The notes: a model not told the origin generated them from the letters alone. A stretch of 64,000 bases of DNA from Metaphire vulgaris (GCA_018105865.1 JACLAT010000135.1:37295-101294); one strand, 5' to 3'. Shown: positions 33,070 to 43,919, numbered from the stretch's first letter. Translations and numbers: made by a program.

Positions 33070-33270
33070 AATTCAAAGCCGCTGCCGATCCTGACCAGCC
33101 AGGAAAAGATTGCAAAGGCAGCTGAGCTGCGCACTCAATTTCCGGTTTCGAGCGGCTCTCAGCATCGAGCGAAAGAGTGGGTTCCGGTGGAGAAGCCCAA
33201 GGCTGGAGAATCTGCTGAAACTTCCAATAAGAAAGACGATGAAAAAGTCTTTCCTGATCCACCCTCTGAG
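33070..33270 (+). CDS. SON: SON coding exon 7
   Basis: 201 bp, phase 0-0, acceptor TTCTTAG, donor GTGCAG. It contains FPVSSGSQHR and EWVPVEK, both near-identical to the SON signature FPVSSGSQHR...GEWVPVEK. This is the best single diagnostic exon apart from the G-patch. Confidence 0.95.
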
Positions 33271-33484
33271 GTGCAGTTTTTAAACAGTGTCAATTATTTT
33301 TTGTCATTTAATTGTCATTTAATTTGAAACTTATATATATATATGAGACCATTTGCACGTGGAGCATTGCTAATTTTAAATAATTGTTGTAGATGGCCAC
33401 CATTTGTTTTTTAAATCTCGTGTCAATACATGTGTACGTACGGTATGTTATGGTCGTCCATCTTCATTGCTGATGGTCGGAGGC

Positions 33485-33850
33485 TATGCAGGCTGACGAC
33501 AAGGTTCTCCGCGCAACCCTGTCTTTTGCAGTTCTGATGCAATTGATAAATATAATTGGTTGTTTTGTCCATTCCACGATATCATCCATCCCCATCGTCT
33601 ACTCGACTTCTGCCTCGATAATGAACTTGTTATCACAAACACACTATTCCAGCACCATCTCAGGAGGTGTTGTACCTGAAGTTCCCCAGATGGCAACACG
33701 AGGAACCAGATTGCCTATATCCCCTAATCAAGAATTGGTTCAAGAATTGTATTATCAACTCCCGGGGGCCAACCCAGAAATGGACTGTGGATTGAATCAC
33801 AACCTACTACTGATTGAAGCATTCATTTGTATCGCATTTTTATGTCTTTG
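33485..33850 (+). mobile_element. Degenerate RTE-like endonuclease fragment
   Basis: With stops and frame changes, the plus strand reads RLLDFCLDNELVITNTLFQH, SSPDGNTRNQI and PGANPEMDCGLNHNLLL. These match the end of RTE-type endonucleases (DFC...LVITNTLF, TSPDG..RNQIDYI, PGADCGSDH.LL). It is a different family from the 8.98-16.18 kb element and directly abuts SON exon 8. Confidence 0.75.
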
Positions 33851-33853
33851 TAG

Positions 33854-33964
33854 CAAATTGACGTTGGTCATATCGTCTCAGAGCGTCTTAGTGCTCTACG
33901 AAAGCTTCAAAGTAACCCAGGCGATGTACAGGCACTTGGATGCGTCTACAAATCGCAGCAAAAG
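33854..33964 (+). CDS. SON: SON coding exon 8
   Basis: 111 bp, phase 0-0, acceptor TTTGTAG, donor GTTTCT. Reads VSERLSALRKLQSNPGDVQA, matching human MSERALAQKRLSENAFDLEA. It directly abuts a degenerate non-LTR fragment on its 5' side. Confidence 0.92.
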
Positions 33965-34307
33965 GTTTCTATTGCTTATAATTGGGATACCATAGATTTT
34001 CAGGATTTAGCAAATGTCTTGTTTAATTTTCTAATTTGTTCTCATTTTGACTATTGTAATTTACACATTTTGGGATAATTTAGTCCATTCCTATTGAACA
34101 GCGGCTGAATTATTGGTTATCATTTGTACATAATATAGATTGTTACTAGTATGGTGACTTCCCAGTATCTATGTCAAAGCCATAAGTACACTGTGTTGGG
34201 GTGCTAATTAGACAAAGTGGATATGCAAGATTACATCACAATGGTTTCTTATTACACTGTGATTACCCTTATTACCCTTAAATTGTTCCTCCGCTGTTAT
34301 GACAGAT

Positions 34308-34412
34308 CTTCCGGATTGACCTGGCTCTAATTCTATTTGAATTTGGTGCGCCATCGGCTGATGCCCTGGGCATTATGATAGTGGCGCCATAGAAGTTGAT
34401 TGATTGATTGTG
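34308..34412 (+). repeat. CR1/L2 3' tail copy with (TTGA)n
   Basis: CGGATTGACCTGG...GGTGCGCCATCGGCTGATGCC...GTGGCGCCATAGAAGTTGATTGATTGATTG. It matches the terminal part of element B (GGCGCTATAGAAGTT) in the same order. It ends 16 bp before SON exon 9. Confidence 0.7.
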
Positions 34413-34428
34413 AAAATTTTTATTTCAG

Positions 34429-34551
34429 ATGCAGGAATGGGCAGCATCTAAACAGCTTCCTGGTTTGTTTGTTGGGTCTACTGGAGTTAATGTCTTGTCG
34501 CAAAAAGAACTGATGGGTAACAACCCAAAAAACCAGGCATGGGTAAAAAAG
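34429..34551 (+). CDS. SON: SON coding exon 9
   Basis: 123 bp, phase 0-0, acceptor TATTTCAG, donor GTGAGC. Reads MQEWAASKQLPGLFVGSTGV, then NVLSQKEL and QAWVKK. Human SON has AWAQLNSIPGQFTGSTGVQVL and QAWIKK. Confidence 0.95.
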
Positions 34552-36240
34552 GTGAGCTCTTGACGACTGCCTTACTTTCAACAGATTGCACGGTCAATGG
34601 CTGCATGTTCCACCAAGAGTGTTCATCTAAATTACAATATGAACGTAATTATTGTAAGTACATGTAGGGGTAAAAGTAATGGACCGACATTTACACTGTT
34701 TGTTTACAAAATGTTTTCGCCAGTGTTGATTAAAATCAGGAAAATAAGAACACTTTTTGAACTTCTTTTGGTAGTTAGTGTTGTAAATAGTAGTAAATCA
34801 AATGATGCGTCCATGAAGGCGAGTGTTAAGGTTATTTTAAATCTGTGAGCAAATAAATGTATATGCTACTATCTGAAATATAATATTTAAATAGTTGATC
34901 TGTGTGGGCAATTTTAGAGCCTGCACGTTCAACGACTCAGTTTGATTTTGGACCGAGATTTAGAATTGAGTTAAATAATAATTATGTAATTTAAAATATT
35001 TTAAACAATTTTTGGCTGTGAACGTTTTTCTCGTTGACTATCTGCTTACTTATGCCGAACTGATTTATTTGCTTATCTGTAGTTTGGACTTTGAAGAGAA
35101 TTGTAATTAAAAGTTGATGGTACAAATTGTTTTGTGTCGGTCTGATGTTTAGGAACTAAGCTAGGAACTGTAAAAGTTTGACTGTCCCGTTGTCCCGAGA
35201 TAATGATTTGTTGACTATAAAATTTGTTGACATTTTGACACTGAAGGGTAGCCCCAGTCAAGAAGAAATTTATTGTTTATATTTAGCAAAGTAATCGTTA
35301 TAGTCATCGATTTTTTTGGATCAATTGTTGCCAACTCAGCAAGCAAGCCACCTTTCACCACGTCCACCATGTACTGTAGTATTCTTTCCTGGCAACTAAA
35401 ATCTCCATTTTCTTACTATGCTAAGGTATTTAGAATGACGTTAGTGTCATTCTATCATAGGCCTATGTCTGTTATAAAATTCTGAATCAGTTACTGTTTG
35501 CATATACTTGTTCCATTTGGTTTATTACTGGAGCATTCTATGCATTTTACATTTTTGCAAGTACAAAATTTTCACCCGGTGATAAACAAATTGAAACCAT
35601 GTTGATGGTTCAGACCATATTTCAAATTCAAGTGAAACAGTGCAGCGTAATGTTCCTAATGTTAGTTCTGTGTTTTAAGTTTTAACATTTCAAAGTCAGT
35701 ATTTGATCTAAAACTTCGTTTAATTATTATAGAGCTCAAATATACGAGCTTAGTGCTTAGAAATAATAATTAATATCGATGCCTCCACTTTTTCCTCGTT
35801 TTGTCCCGTGACACTCGGGGTGGAACATGTACAGCATTGCCGTACGTTGGTTTTCTTCTGTTCTTATTTTAGGGCGGTCATCTTGAAGTAACCACAGAAT
35901 GTGATGGTAACGGCTGAGAGAGAGAGTGGTAAACTCTGCCGAGACCCTTAGTCGCCGGTCTTGGCAGAGAGTGCCATCACAAGATATTGTGAATTTTGGT
36001 CACAGCCATGTCAGAGTTACTGAAGGAAGGAGGTGAGTTTCATAAGGCTGTTCTGCCTTATGAACCTCACCTTGCCTTCAGTTTCATGTTTTTTGCAGAT
36101 TACACATTCTCCGATGACGTGTCAGATATGATTTGTTTGAAGTGTCGCCATGAAAATCCAGGAGTTTCATGCCAGTGATTTGCTTAAAGATTTGCGACTC
36201 TTGAGTTATCTTATTCTGATTTCTTGGATAGTGGTGCTTT
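34552..36240. other. SON: SON intron 9, no further gene
   Basis: AT-rich intron sequence. Short ORFs (for example near 35996 and 34597) show no domain. A small GAC...GTC hairpin near 35935-35970 (CTGCCGAGAC/GTCTTGGCAG) is noted. Confidence 0.5.
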
Positions 36241-36523
36241 CAGTGGTGTAGCCAAGGGGGGGGGGTTTGGGGGTTAAAAACCCCCTTGGGCACCAACAAA
36301 AATTTTAAAATGCGTTTCCATGCATTTTTTAATTTTCGGACGCGGATTTGAGGGTCAAACCTCAAACCTGACCAACATTTTTAAGCGCCATAGGTGCAGC
36401 GACCTTTTTTTACTTGTCAACATCTGAAAGGAAAATTTTCAGAAGGAAAGACATAGGATAGATACATAGGTCAAAAGTCAAAACTAAACCCTCCCCCTTC
36501 TGGAAATCCTGGCTACGCCACTG
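36241..36523. mobile_element. hAT-type MITE, 283 bp
   Basis: Starts CAGTGGTGTAGCCA and ends TGGCTACGCCACTG, complementary at 13 of 14 positions. Perfect 8-bp TSDs GGTGCTTT (36233-36240 and 36524-36531). In SON intron 9. Confidence 0.93.
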
Positions 36524-37102
36524 GGTGCTTTGAGACATTGAGATTGGAAGCTGTAATTTGCTGTAAAATATTTCCGACCTATTTGAGTAATCTATCATTC
36601 ATCAATTGATGCATACCGGTATATCTAGTGTAGTTTTTTTCTTTTAAATTGATGTGATTTGCAATATATTAATAGTAGGCTAATTAAGCTTCAGTTACAT
36701 GACAGACATGGTCTAGCTTGATCTGGCTGAACCTTTAAGGTGCAGGTGAGTCACCTGCGCGTGTTTATCCCGTGTGTGAAATTTTTTGACTGTTGACTTT
36801 CCTGGTTTGCCAAGTCTTCTGTCTGTGAAATACCGTGCCTTCCCTTCTTGTTCCAATTTGTTCATATCTGCTCTGCACTCTGTAGTCGCCACACAATCAG
36901 TCAATCATTTTGACATTGGCGTAATTGAGTTGACCACTTTTGGTGCATTTCAGTTTTTACTCTGTGCTTGAAAGCAGCGGAGACTCTTTGTTGAAAAATC
37001 AGTTTTTATGTATGTACTTTGGCGTACATTTTTTATGCATTTGGACAATTTCAAATACACATTGCCTAGATTGTATGAATTCTTTCTATTTCTATGGTTT
37101 AG

Positions 37103-37250
37103 GATACATTTACGAGAGCACGTCCTGTTAATAGTGGAATAGGAAAGATGCTGTTGCAGAGAATGGGATGGAAAGAAGGTGAGGGTCTTGGGAAGAACAA
37201 CGAAGGCATGACCACTCCTCTGCTTGTTGACATCAAGATGGATCGAAGAG
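37103..37250 (+). CDS. SON: SON coding exon 10, G-patch
   Basis: Acceptor GGTTTAG, donor GAG/GTAAGA. Encodes GIGKMLLQRMGWKEGEGLGK, a complete G-patch with the glycines and the aromatic residue of the consensus, followed by TTPLLVDIKMDRRG. G-patches bind and stimulate DEAH helicases or contact RNA. Confidence 0.96.
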
Positions 37251-37281
37251 GTAAGACGCCATGTTGCAGTCTGCTGTATAA

Positions 37282-37361
37282 TTAACCCCTTAACCGTGTA
37301 TTTAACTGTAACTCAATGTAAAATGGACGGACATATCCGGGATCCCCAGTTAAGGGGTTAA
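37282..37361. mobile_element. piggyBac-type MITE, 80 bp
   Basis: TTAACCCCTTAACCG...CCAGTTAAGGGGTTAA, with the core ATGTAAAATGGACGG. TTAA at both outer ends. In SON intron 10. Confidence 0.9.
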
Positions 37362-37414
37362 ACTAGGAGGTGAATTTAGTTCACTGTTTGCAAGACATTG
37401 TTAATTTGGTACGC

Positions 37415-37580
37415 GGACGATTGACCACAGCGGACGTTTGACCACTGGACGTTTGACCAGAGAGGGCATTTGACCACTGGATGATTGACCACAGTTGACG
37501 TTAAGTGGTCAATCGTCCCGTGGTCAATCGTCCAGTGGTCAAACGACCGCTGTGGTCAATCGTCTTGTGGTCAGTCGTCC
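37415..37580. repeat. Foldback element of GGACG(A/T)TTGACCAC units
   Basis: The left arm has five or six tandem units of about 17 bp, such as GGACGTTTGACCACT. The right arm carries the same units in reverse complement (GTGGTCAATCGTCC). The whole can fold into one long hairpin. It lies in SON intron 10 and codes for nothing. Confidence 0.85.
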
Positions 37581-37722
37581 TAGAGCTGTTAATTTATTGG
37601 AGCTTTGTTCTGTCTTTATTTTGTGCTGCTTACATTAGTTACACTTTACTGACATTGTCCAGCTGGGTATTTAGAAAATCGTGATTTTATTGAATTTATT
37701 TGGTTTTGAATACTTTTTGTAG

Positions 37723-37797
37723 GCTTGACTTCGACTGAAGAATTTCCAATGAAAGGAGCGATGGTTACTGCTGCTCCCATACGCTTTGACTTTTCAG
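37723..37797 (+). CDS. SON: SON coding exon 11
   Basis: 75 bp in phase 1-1, acceptor TTTGTAG, donor TCAG/GTTGAC. Reads GLTSTEEFPMKGAMVTAAPI, a variable linker between G-patch and dsRBD. Confidence 0.85.
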
Positions 37798-38188
37798 GTT
37801 GACAAACGTGTTTTGTGAATATTTTAATGGAGAAAATTATGCGTTCTTTTGTCCTTCAGCTTTAGCGGCAGTCTTTTCCATTTGCTGTAACCCCTTGAAT
37901 TAAGGCCAAGTAGCAGGTTGTGGGTAATACTGCATAACGAAAGCTAAATCTGTATTTAATTTGCCGAAAAAGTGGTCGGGGGGAATTGATGAGACCATGA
38001 TCTGTGTTTTTGGTTTTGCCGAGGTTGATTTCAGCCCTGGCCAATATTTTCATCCCTAAGTATGAAGGTGTAAGTACTTTATGTCAGAATTATCATTTTT
38101 CTCCTTAATTGAAAATGTAAAATGTAAAAACTTGCGTGCAAGTCTGGAAGGTTGTTGCAAATCTAAGCCTCTGATTTCTGTTTGATAG

Positions 38189-38304
38189 GAAAGCACCCCG
38201 TGTCTGCTTTGAGTGAGATCTGTACGAGGCGAAGATGGAACATGCCAAACTTCATCCAGCTGGAAGAAACTGGTCCGGCACACAGTAAAATGTTTCGCTT
38301 CAAG
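38189..38304 (+). CDS. SON: SON coding exon 12, dsRBD first half
   Basis: Acceptor TTTGATAG, donor AAG/GTACTT. Reads GKHPVSALSEICTRRRWNMP, then FRFK. It matches human GKHPVSALMEICNKRRWQPP closely and forms helix 1 and strand 1 of the double-stranded-RNA-binding fold. Confidence 0.96.
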
Positions 38305-38528
38305 GTACTTGAGGTCCATTCTTATTGCCAATGAGCACAGAACTGGCATTCTGCTTTGTACAGTACATTAAGCACACCAGAAGTAGGAAATGACCGGATA
38401 GGTATTTGCCACTGGATCCGGATATTTTGGGTCAACATTTGCCGAATCTAGATCCGAAGCAAATATTACCACACAGGATCGATTAGATTGGCCCTAATTT
38501 ACTACGTAATAAAGTCACCACTTGTCAC

Positions 38529-38638
38529 TTAACCCCTTAACCGGCCATTTATTTGTAACGTAATTTGAAATGGACTCACTTATGAGTCATGATGGTAATG
38601 GCTGAGACCTATGTACACCATGGTGTGTAAAGGGTTAA
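38529..38638. mobile_element. piggyBac-type MITE, 110 bp
   Basis: TTAACCCCTTAACCGG at the left and AAGGGTTAA at the right. The left half matches the 80-bp family (AATGGACTC...); the right half is diverged. In SON intron 12. Confidence 0.7.
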
Positions 38639-39397
38639 TACTCGCTACTTGGTTACTGTATGCAGCCACAGCTAATTTTTTTGTGTGATAATAATATTTG
38701 AATTCGGTAGTTTTGTGACATCTGCATTTGGCAAATCCGGATATTGCCGAATGCCACACTATCCAACCGGAGCAAATGTCAGGAGCAGTTTCTGGTCATT
38801 CCCTGATTGGAAGAAATCACTTTTCTAAATGGTGTACATTGTGCATTATCGTAATTGGCAGTTTATTTAACTGACAAATTACATTCTTCTATAACCAGTT
38901 GTATTTTTCGGAGTTAACTGCTCGATAGTTAGCGTAACTGAAAATAATCTGCTAGAAATTATTATGTATGTGAAATAGTTATCATAATAAACATATCTGT
39001 GATGTTTCTTTTATTTCTGTCCTTGACATGTTGGGACACTGGTTGTGAAACAGGCAGAGAATTCAGATCCAAACTGTCACTTGATACACTCTAACCACAA
39101 ATGTAAATGCAATTTAGGATCCAATCTTCGAACCACTTATGGTTCATCTGCATTTGAAATAGTTTAATGCTCTGTTTCATTATCTGATTGATCTGAAAAT
39201 TCAATTATTCTTCTTTTGTTGTTCAACGGCAGTATGCTGTGGATTTCAGTGCTTTACAGTACACCATTTTTCTATATTGACAACTTGTAAGATATCAACA
39301 TTTGAACGTCTGGAGTTGCCAATAGATAATTTCATATTATTAATTGAAAATTTTACGGTTGTTAGAATTCAACATCTTGTCAGTTTTAAACAGGATT

Positions 39398-39477
39398 TTA
39401 ACCCCTTAACTGGGTGCCCAGTAACGCTTCGTCCATTTTACATTGAGTTACAAATAGTTGCCCAGTTAAGGGGTTAA
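39398..39477. mobile_element. piggyBac-type MITE, 80 bp
   Basis: TTAACCCCTTAACTGG...CCAGTTAAGGGGTTAA. The TIRs are perfect over 16 bases, including TTAA. It ends 40 bp before the last SON exon. Confidence 0.92.
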
Positions 39478-39517
39478 GAAATGACAAACGGCTATATTGC
39501 TTATCTTCTTTCAACAG

Positions 39518-39634
39518 GTTGAAGTCAATGGTGTTGAATATGCTCCAGTATCAGGTAGTCCAAACAAAAAGACAGCCAAGCTTGAAGCTGCTACTGTTTG
39601 CTTGCAACAACTTGGTCTTTTGCTTAGGACTTAA
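39518..39634 (+). CDS. SON: SON coding exon 13, dsRBD second half and stop
   Basis: Acceptor TTTCAACAG. Reads VEVNGVEYAPVSGSPNKKTA, then KLEAATVCLQQL, the KKxAKxxAA helix typical of dsRBDs. It ends LLLRT with a TAA at 39632-39634. Confidence 0.96.
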   Translation, partial: VEVNGVEYAPVSGSPNKKTAKLEAATVCLQQLGLLLRT

Positions 39635-39815
39635 CATTTACCACGAAAGAACCGAGTCTTGTTTGAAATTTTAAAGAGAAACGGTATATTTTAAATGTTA
39701 TTATTTCATTAAAAGGTGTTGCTAGCATGGATGGATGAAATCTTGTTTGATGATCTCGTTATTTTTGTGCAGGTACTTAGAAATTTGGGTTGAATTTCTC
39801 GCTTGCTAACAACCA

Positions 39816-39821
39816 AATAAA
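39816..39821 (+). terminator. SON: SON polyadenylation signal
   Basis: AATAAA 182 bp after the SON stop codon, within a plausible 3' UTR. It is the first canonical hexamer downstream. Confidence 0.65.
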
Positions 39822-39834
39822 ATATATGTGGTTG

Positions 39835-40396
39835 ATTAAAAATATTACAAGACCATTTGTGATTAAAGTAGCTAGTGTATGTCTCTTACATGGATTGAAG
39901 TTTTGGAAAATTTATTTGGCAGGCATGACTTGAATAAATTTCTTAGGGGAAAGTTTACACCAAATTAAATGCAATATTTATGCCTACAACAAGTACAACA
40001 TATTATCTAAGTATTTTTCATGTGCATTTAATTGTAATAGAAGCCTTTAAGATAAATTAAATCATCAGAACATTACTGGAACTGTCATTTTATGGAATTT
40101 ATAGAGGTTTATGGTGGACTATTGATGCAATAATACAATTTTATGATGTAGACAAGATCTGTATTTGTAATTTTCTTGAAACCATACTGAATTATATAAT
40201 TTAAATTTACAGTAAATCAAATTACACTACGGTATATATGATGATTTCATAAAGCTACGTGCAATTTCAATGCACTTGAGAATTGCAATAGTGTGTTGTG
40301 CTGATCAAGTCAGTTGCAAATCTGGATAGTGTGACCAACCCTTTGAGTGAGGAAATTAAAGAAGCAATCTATATATAGTATAGGCACATGGCTAGT

Positions 40397-40397
<1 letters not shown>
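39835..40397. other. Intergenic, nothing recognised
   Basis: AT-rich sequence after the SON 3' end. No domain-bearing ORF. Confidence 0.5.

Positions 40398-40448
<51 letters not shown>
40398..40448. repeat. (GA)n microsatellite
   Basis: About 25 perfect AG dinucleotides. It explains the Glu-Arg and Ser-Leu repeat ORFs across it. Confidence 0.97.
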
Positions 40449-40451
<3 letters not shown>

Positions 40452-40737
40452 ACAGGTAGGCCTACACAGGGATTTAAGCCCATTGTTTATTCTAGGCCTT
40501 CTCTGGGGAAATTTCCCAAAGTTAGAAATTCCCCCAATTGTATTTTTGCTTGGGGTGAACTTTCTTTTCCCCCAAAAAAATAATGAGGGAGGTTTGCACT
40601 TGGAGAGGGGAAAATATAAGGATGACCTTTTTTGTTTGTCAAGCATTTCAAGAAGGGAAAATATAAGAATGACCTTTTTATGCTTGTCGAACAGACAAAC
40701 TTTGTCCCCCTCCCCACCCAAACATGTTAAACTCTCC

Positions 40738-40896
40738 CAGTGGCGTATTTAGAATTTTGGTAAGGGGGCAGACACTTTCGACTTGACAAGTTACAACTTT
40801 GGAAAAAAGTTGACGACCTTTTTGCTTGTCAGGGTCTCTCGACAGGCTAGGCCAAGATCAAAGGGGGGGCATGGCCCAATGGTAAATACGCCACTG
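40738..40896. mobile_element. hAT-type MITE, 159 bp
   Basis: CAGTGGCGTATTTA at the left, TAAATACGCCACTG at the right, perfect over 14 bp. The flanks share ACTCTCC (40731-40737 and 40897-40903). The TIR is close to that of the 36.2-kb MITE, so they are related families. Confidence 0.88.
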
Positions 40897-40973
40897 ACTC
40901 TCCCCAATGTCTAGGTGGCTAGAATAAACACTGTTTCAAGCCTACACCTCAAGTGAGCGTACTTCACTTATTT

Positions 40974-40976
<3 letters not shown>

Positions 40977-41014
<38 letters not shown>
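40977..41014. repeat. (TA)n microsatellite
   Basis: About 19 TA units. Confidence 0.95.
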
Positions 41015-41015
<1 letters not shown>

Positions 41016-41164
41016 CTTTATTCGCAGACAACATAAAAATAGACATAAATGAAAAAGAACAAACAACAGACTCTTAACTAACAACTACACAACACATTCC
41101 ACTATTATACATTTGCTAAAATACAGTTATTTTATAACAACAATATATTTTGTCTGTTATAAGT

Positions 41165-41560
41165 TACACTAAAACGGTTCGGTGACGAAAGCGAAGCGAG
41201 TAGTGGCAGCGTCTTGATAGTCGAACACGTGGCGGCGGCGGCGTTCGTGGCTGGCGAGGGACCGGGCGCCCGCTGCGGCGGCGGGCAGCCGATCGCTCAG
41301 CTTCAGGCGGCGGCGGCGGCGACGCCGTTGACGGGGAAGAGCGTCTCGTAGTAGGCGATTTCACGTCGGATCGCAGGACGTCATTGTTTGTGCGTTGATT
41401 AATAACGGATATTCCGCCGTAGTTAATTCGCGTTCTCGATTGGCGAGCGGCGGCCGCCGGCACGCGTCGACGACGGTAGGTCTACTGCTGATGCTGAGCA
41501 CACACTACGGCTTGCATGAGCCGTCCGTCCGTCGGTCGGTCGGTCCCCGTAGGATTAGTC
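41165..41560. promoter_or_regulatory. CpG island, probable promoter
   Basis: A sharp switch from AT-rich flanks to CpG-dense sequence with several CGG runs, AAGCGAAGCGAG and TCGACGACGG. It stands alone in the window. It lies 1.9 kb before the SAMD5-like exon on the plus strand and may be its promoter or first non-coding exon. A minus-strand ORF across it is Pro/Arg-rich from the CGG repeats and is not believed. Confidence 0.6.
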
Positions 41561-41924
41561 TTTTCCAGGCGAAGAGAGACGACGAGACCCGGTTCTCTTT
41601 AAGAAATCCATACGCAGATCGCCGACTGACTGAACGTACCTCTCATGCTGGTTTTTTATAAGACGATACGTTTGAGCATTTGTAATCTCGTAACATTAGG
41701 CATGCACTCGAAGAATGAAGAATGCAACACTTAGAAACATGCGGACATAGGACGAAGCTACTCGATGATTGTCCGAACCCGTTCGTGTCATTAATTTGCG
41801 TAGGTCAAGACAGACAAATGTAGTTCGTTGCAATGAGCTCATGGAAATTAATTCCTGGATTAGTGTTGTGTGTTTACATGAGTCATTTTCGGGTATGCTC
41901 GGTCTCAATCAGTCAGTCAGTCTG

Positions 41925-42008
<84 letters not shown>
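41925..42008. repeat. (TC)n microsatellite
   Basis: About 41 CT units. Confidence 0.97.
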
Positions 42009-42010
<2 letters not shown>

Positions 42011-42118
42011 ATGAAATTAAATTAACTAATTAGAGATTAGCGATTACATATCTTATATAGTTTCATAATATTTTTACAGTGTATTTTTCATAGGCTTAGA
42101 TACATCTATGTCAGGCTA

Positions 42119-42400
42119 CAGGGGCGGTTCCACGTTGGGGATGCATTCGCCCACCGGCACCAAAACTGCATGTGTTGCATCAGTGAATTTCTGAGAAAAT
42201 TTGTTGGTTTTTATTTCTTTGTAGTACTTTAGTCTAATAGTATGCTTACTGACTAGCGAAAGTTCAGTCAAAGCGTGAATTGTTGTATGTAATCGTTGCT
42301 AACCGTTTGCATATACCGGTAATTCCTTTGACAATTGGCAGGATCTTCCTAGAAATTCATTGCACTCCCCTCCCACCAAGAGTTCTTGGAACCGCCACTG
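42119..42400. mobile_element. hAT-type MITE, 282 bp
   Basis: CAGGGGCGGTTCCA at the left and TGGAACCGCCACTG at the right. TSDs TCAGGCTA and TCAGGCTG agree at 7 of 8 positions (42111-42118 and 42401-42408). Confidence 0.88.
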
Positions 42401-43481
42401 TCAGGCTGTGTGTGTGTATACAGTATACTTGATGCCAAGTGGCAAATTCCTCTTACAATGTTATGTCATTGGTTTTATTTGCTTGCATATTTTGTTCATA
42501 GACTTGGAATGAAGTTTAGGGAGGTGTTAATTATAACAGTTTCTCAAATGGTGGTATAACTTTCAATGCTGCCAAACGTTTGTGACACTGCCATATGGTT
42601 ATCATTGTGTTGGGACCATTTGTAGAGAACTGAGGCAGAAAATAGCTGAAGGGGTACAAGAAAATTGGATTACCACTCTGTCGATAAACAATCTTGGGAA
42701 TATTGTAATAATTGGAAGGCTGCTGATGCTTCTCGGAGGTCAATACAGTGTCCCAAGAAATGATTGCATTCGGTCTGTATTCTCTGTTTGAGCACAGTTG
42801 TAGGAAATTGTAGGTGCTTGCATGCAATGTGTGCTTGTGGAGAAGGAATGGTCACAATGTTAGTGATGATTGATTGAAACATGCCCTGAAGACATTGTGC
42901 CTGGGCAAATATGGCAGCGTGTGAATGTTACAGAAGGATCAACGTCTAGTTTCACAGTGTATCATTGAGCACCATATTTACCATTTGGTGTTTGCACGAA
43001 ACTCAGGGTTTCATGTATTTACTATGGAAAATGCATATCCAAATGTTTATGTTTATGTTGTTTTATGTCATAGTAGGCCTACTGCTAGTCTGATATAGCA
43101 AATGCTAACTATGTTGTTTAGCAGTAGGTATTTTTCTCCAATTTTTTGTTGATAGTATGTGCATACTGAGCTCAATACTGAAAGATTTTGCATTATTTTG
43201 CATTATTTCAGGGTTACAAGAGGAATTAAAGAGAAGCTAGTTTGTCCTAGCGTCATGTGAATCTTGCATTTGGTCAGTACGAATTGTGAACAGAAAGTTG
43301 GGTGAAGCTTTGATTGTAAAGATATCTTTGGACATTTTATATCTACACATTTTCAACAGGGATTATGACCTTTCAATTCTCGTAAGGGAAATTAGAGACA
43401 AAGACTGGAGATATACCGTGTGGCTATCGCTACTCTAGATCACGGTGATCAGGCGTGATTGCTGTGTGCTTGCTTCAATGA
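42401..43481. other. 5' flank or UTR of the SAM-domain gene
   Basis: No coding domain. A possible 5' UTR exon acceptor (TTATTTCAG) lies at 43212, followed by sequence that leads without another clear splice site to the ATG of the SAM exon. Confidence 0.4.
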
Positions 43482-43919
43482 TTGCTCCAAATGGGAGACA
43501 TGATTGTAGAGCAGTGGCTGCGGCCCCTCAATCTGCAACACTACACGCAGGCATTTCTAGACAACGGCTACGACGACCTTGAAGTTTGCAAGCAAATCGG
43601 AGAACCGGATCTCGATGCCATAGGTGTGCTAGATCTCAATCACAGGAAACGCATCCTAGATGCCGTGGAAGCGCTCCGGAAGGAAGGCGAATCCGCCGTG
43701 TATTTTACCCTCGAGAATCCCGACTACGAATGCTACGCTTGCAATCAGCAAAGATCGAACGTGGACCCGGGGGCAGCGGCGGGCAGGCAAGACCCGCAGC
43801 CGTATCTCAGCCGAAGGTCATTCTTTACCTACCCACGTCTGCAACTGATGGCGCTGCAGGAAAGACTGTTTGAAGATGACGTTCGTCTCGCCGCACACCA
43901 AACGACCCTACACCGATAG
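43482..43919 (+). CDS. SAM-domain exon, SAMD5-like
   Basis: Encodes 145 residues. The SAM domain (IVEQWLRPLNLQHYTQAF, then NGYDDLEVCKQIGEPDLDAI, then NHRKRILDAVEALR) is nearly the same as that of SAMD5. The following VYFTLENP and the later TYPRLQLMALQERLFEDDVR match the two other conserved SAMD5 segments ([26 protein letters not shown]). SAM domains mediate protein oligomerisation, often in kinase signalling. The ATG three codons in (MGDMIVEQWL) fits the vertebrate start better than the first one. A TAG follows LHR, and a strong donor (AAAA/GTAAGTAAG) lies 16 bp later at 43936. The exon could end a short SAMD5-like protein or, with another donor, continue into SASH1-like exons. Confidence 0.88.
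   Translation: MLQMGDMIVEQWLRPLNLQHYTQAFLDNGYDDLEVCKQIGEPDLDAIGVLDLNHRKRILDAVEALRKEGESAVYFTLENPDYECYACNQQRSNVDPGAAAGRQDPQPYLSRRSFFTYPRLQLMALQERLFEDDVRLAAHQTTLHR

Noticed and set aside
33486..33995. 169-codon plus-strand ORF overlapping SON exon 8
   Set aside because: It is the degenerate RTE fragment read in one frame and then the wrong frame of the SON exon.
36713..36904. 63-codon minus-strand ORF
   Set aside because: No domain, no homologue recognised, and it lies inside a SON intron.
38380..38802. Possible larger inverted-repeat element (GGAAATGACC near 38388 and GGTCATTCC near 38793) around a piggyBac MITE
   Set aside because: The inverted match is only about 9-10 bases with interruptions, and no target-site duplication is visible.
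40347..40752. Overlapping ORFs with Glu-Arg or Ser-Leu repeats
   Set aside because: They are translations of a (GA)n microsatellite, with no conserved domain.
41164..41463. 99-codon minus-strand ORF, Pro/Arg-rich
   Set aside because: Composition follows from CGG repeats in the CpG island, with no domain or splice support.
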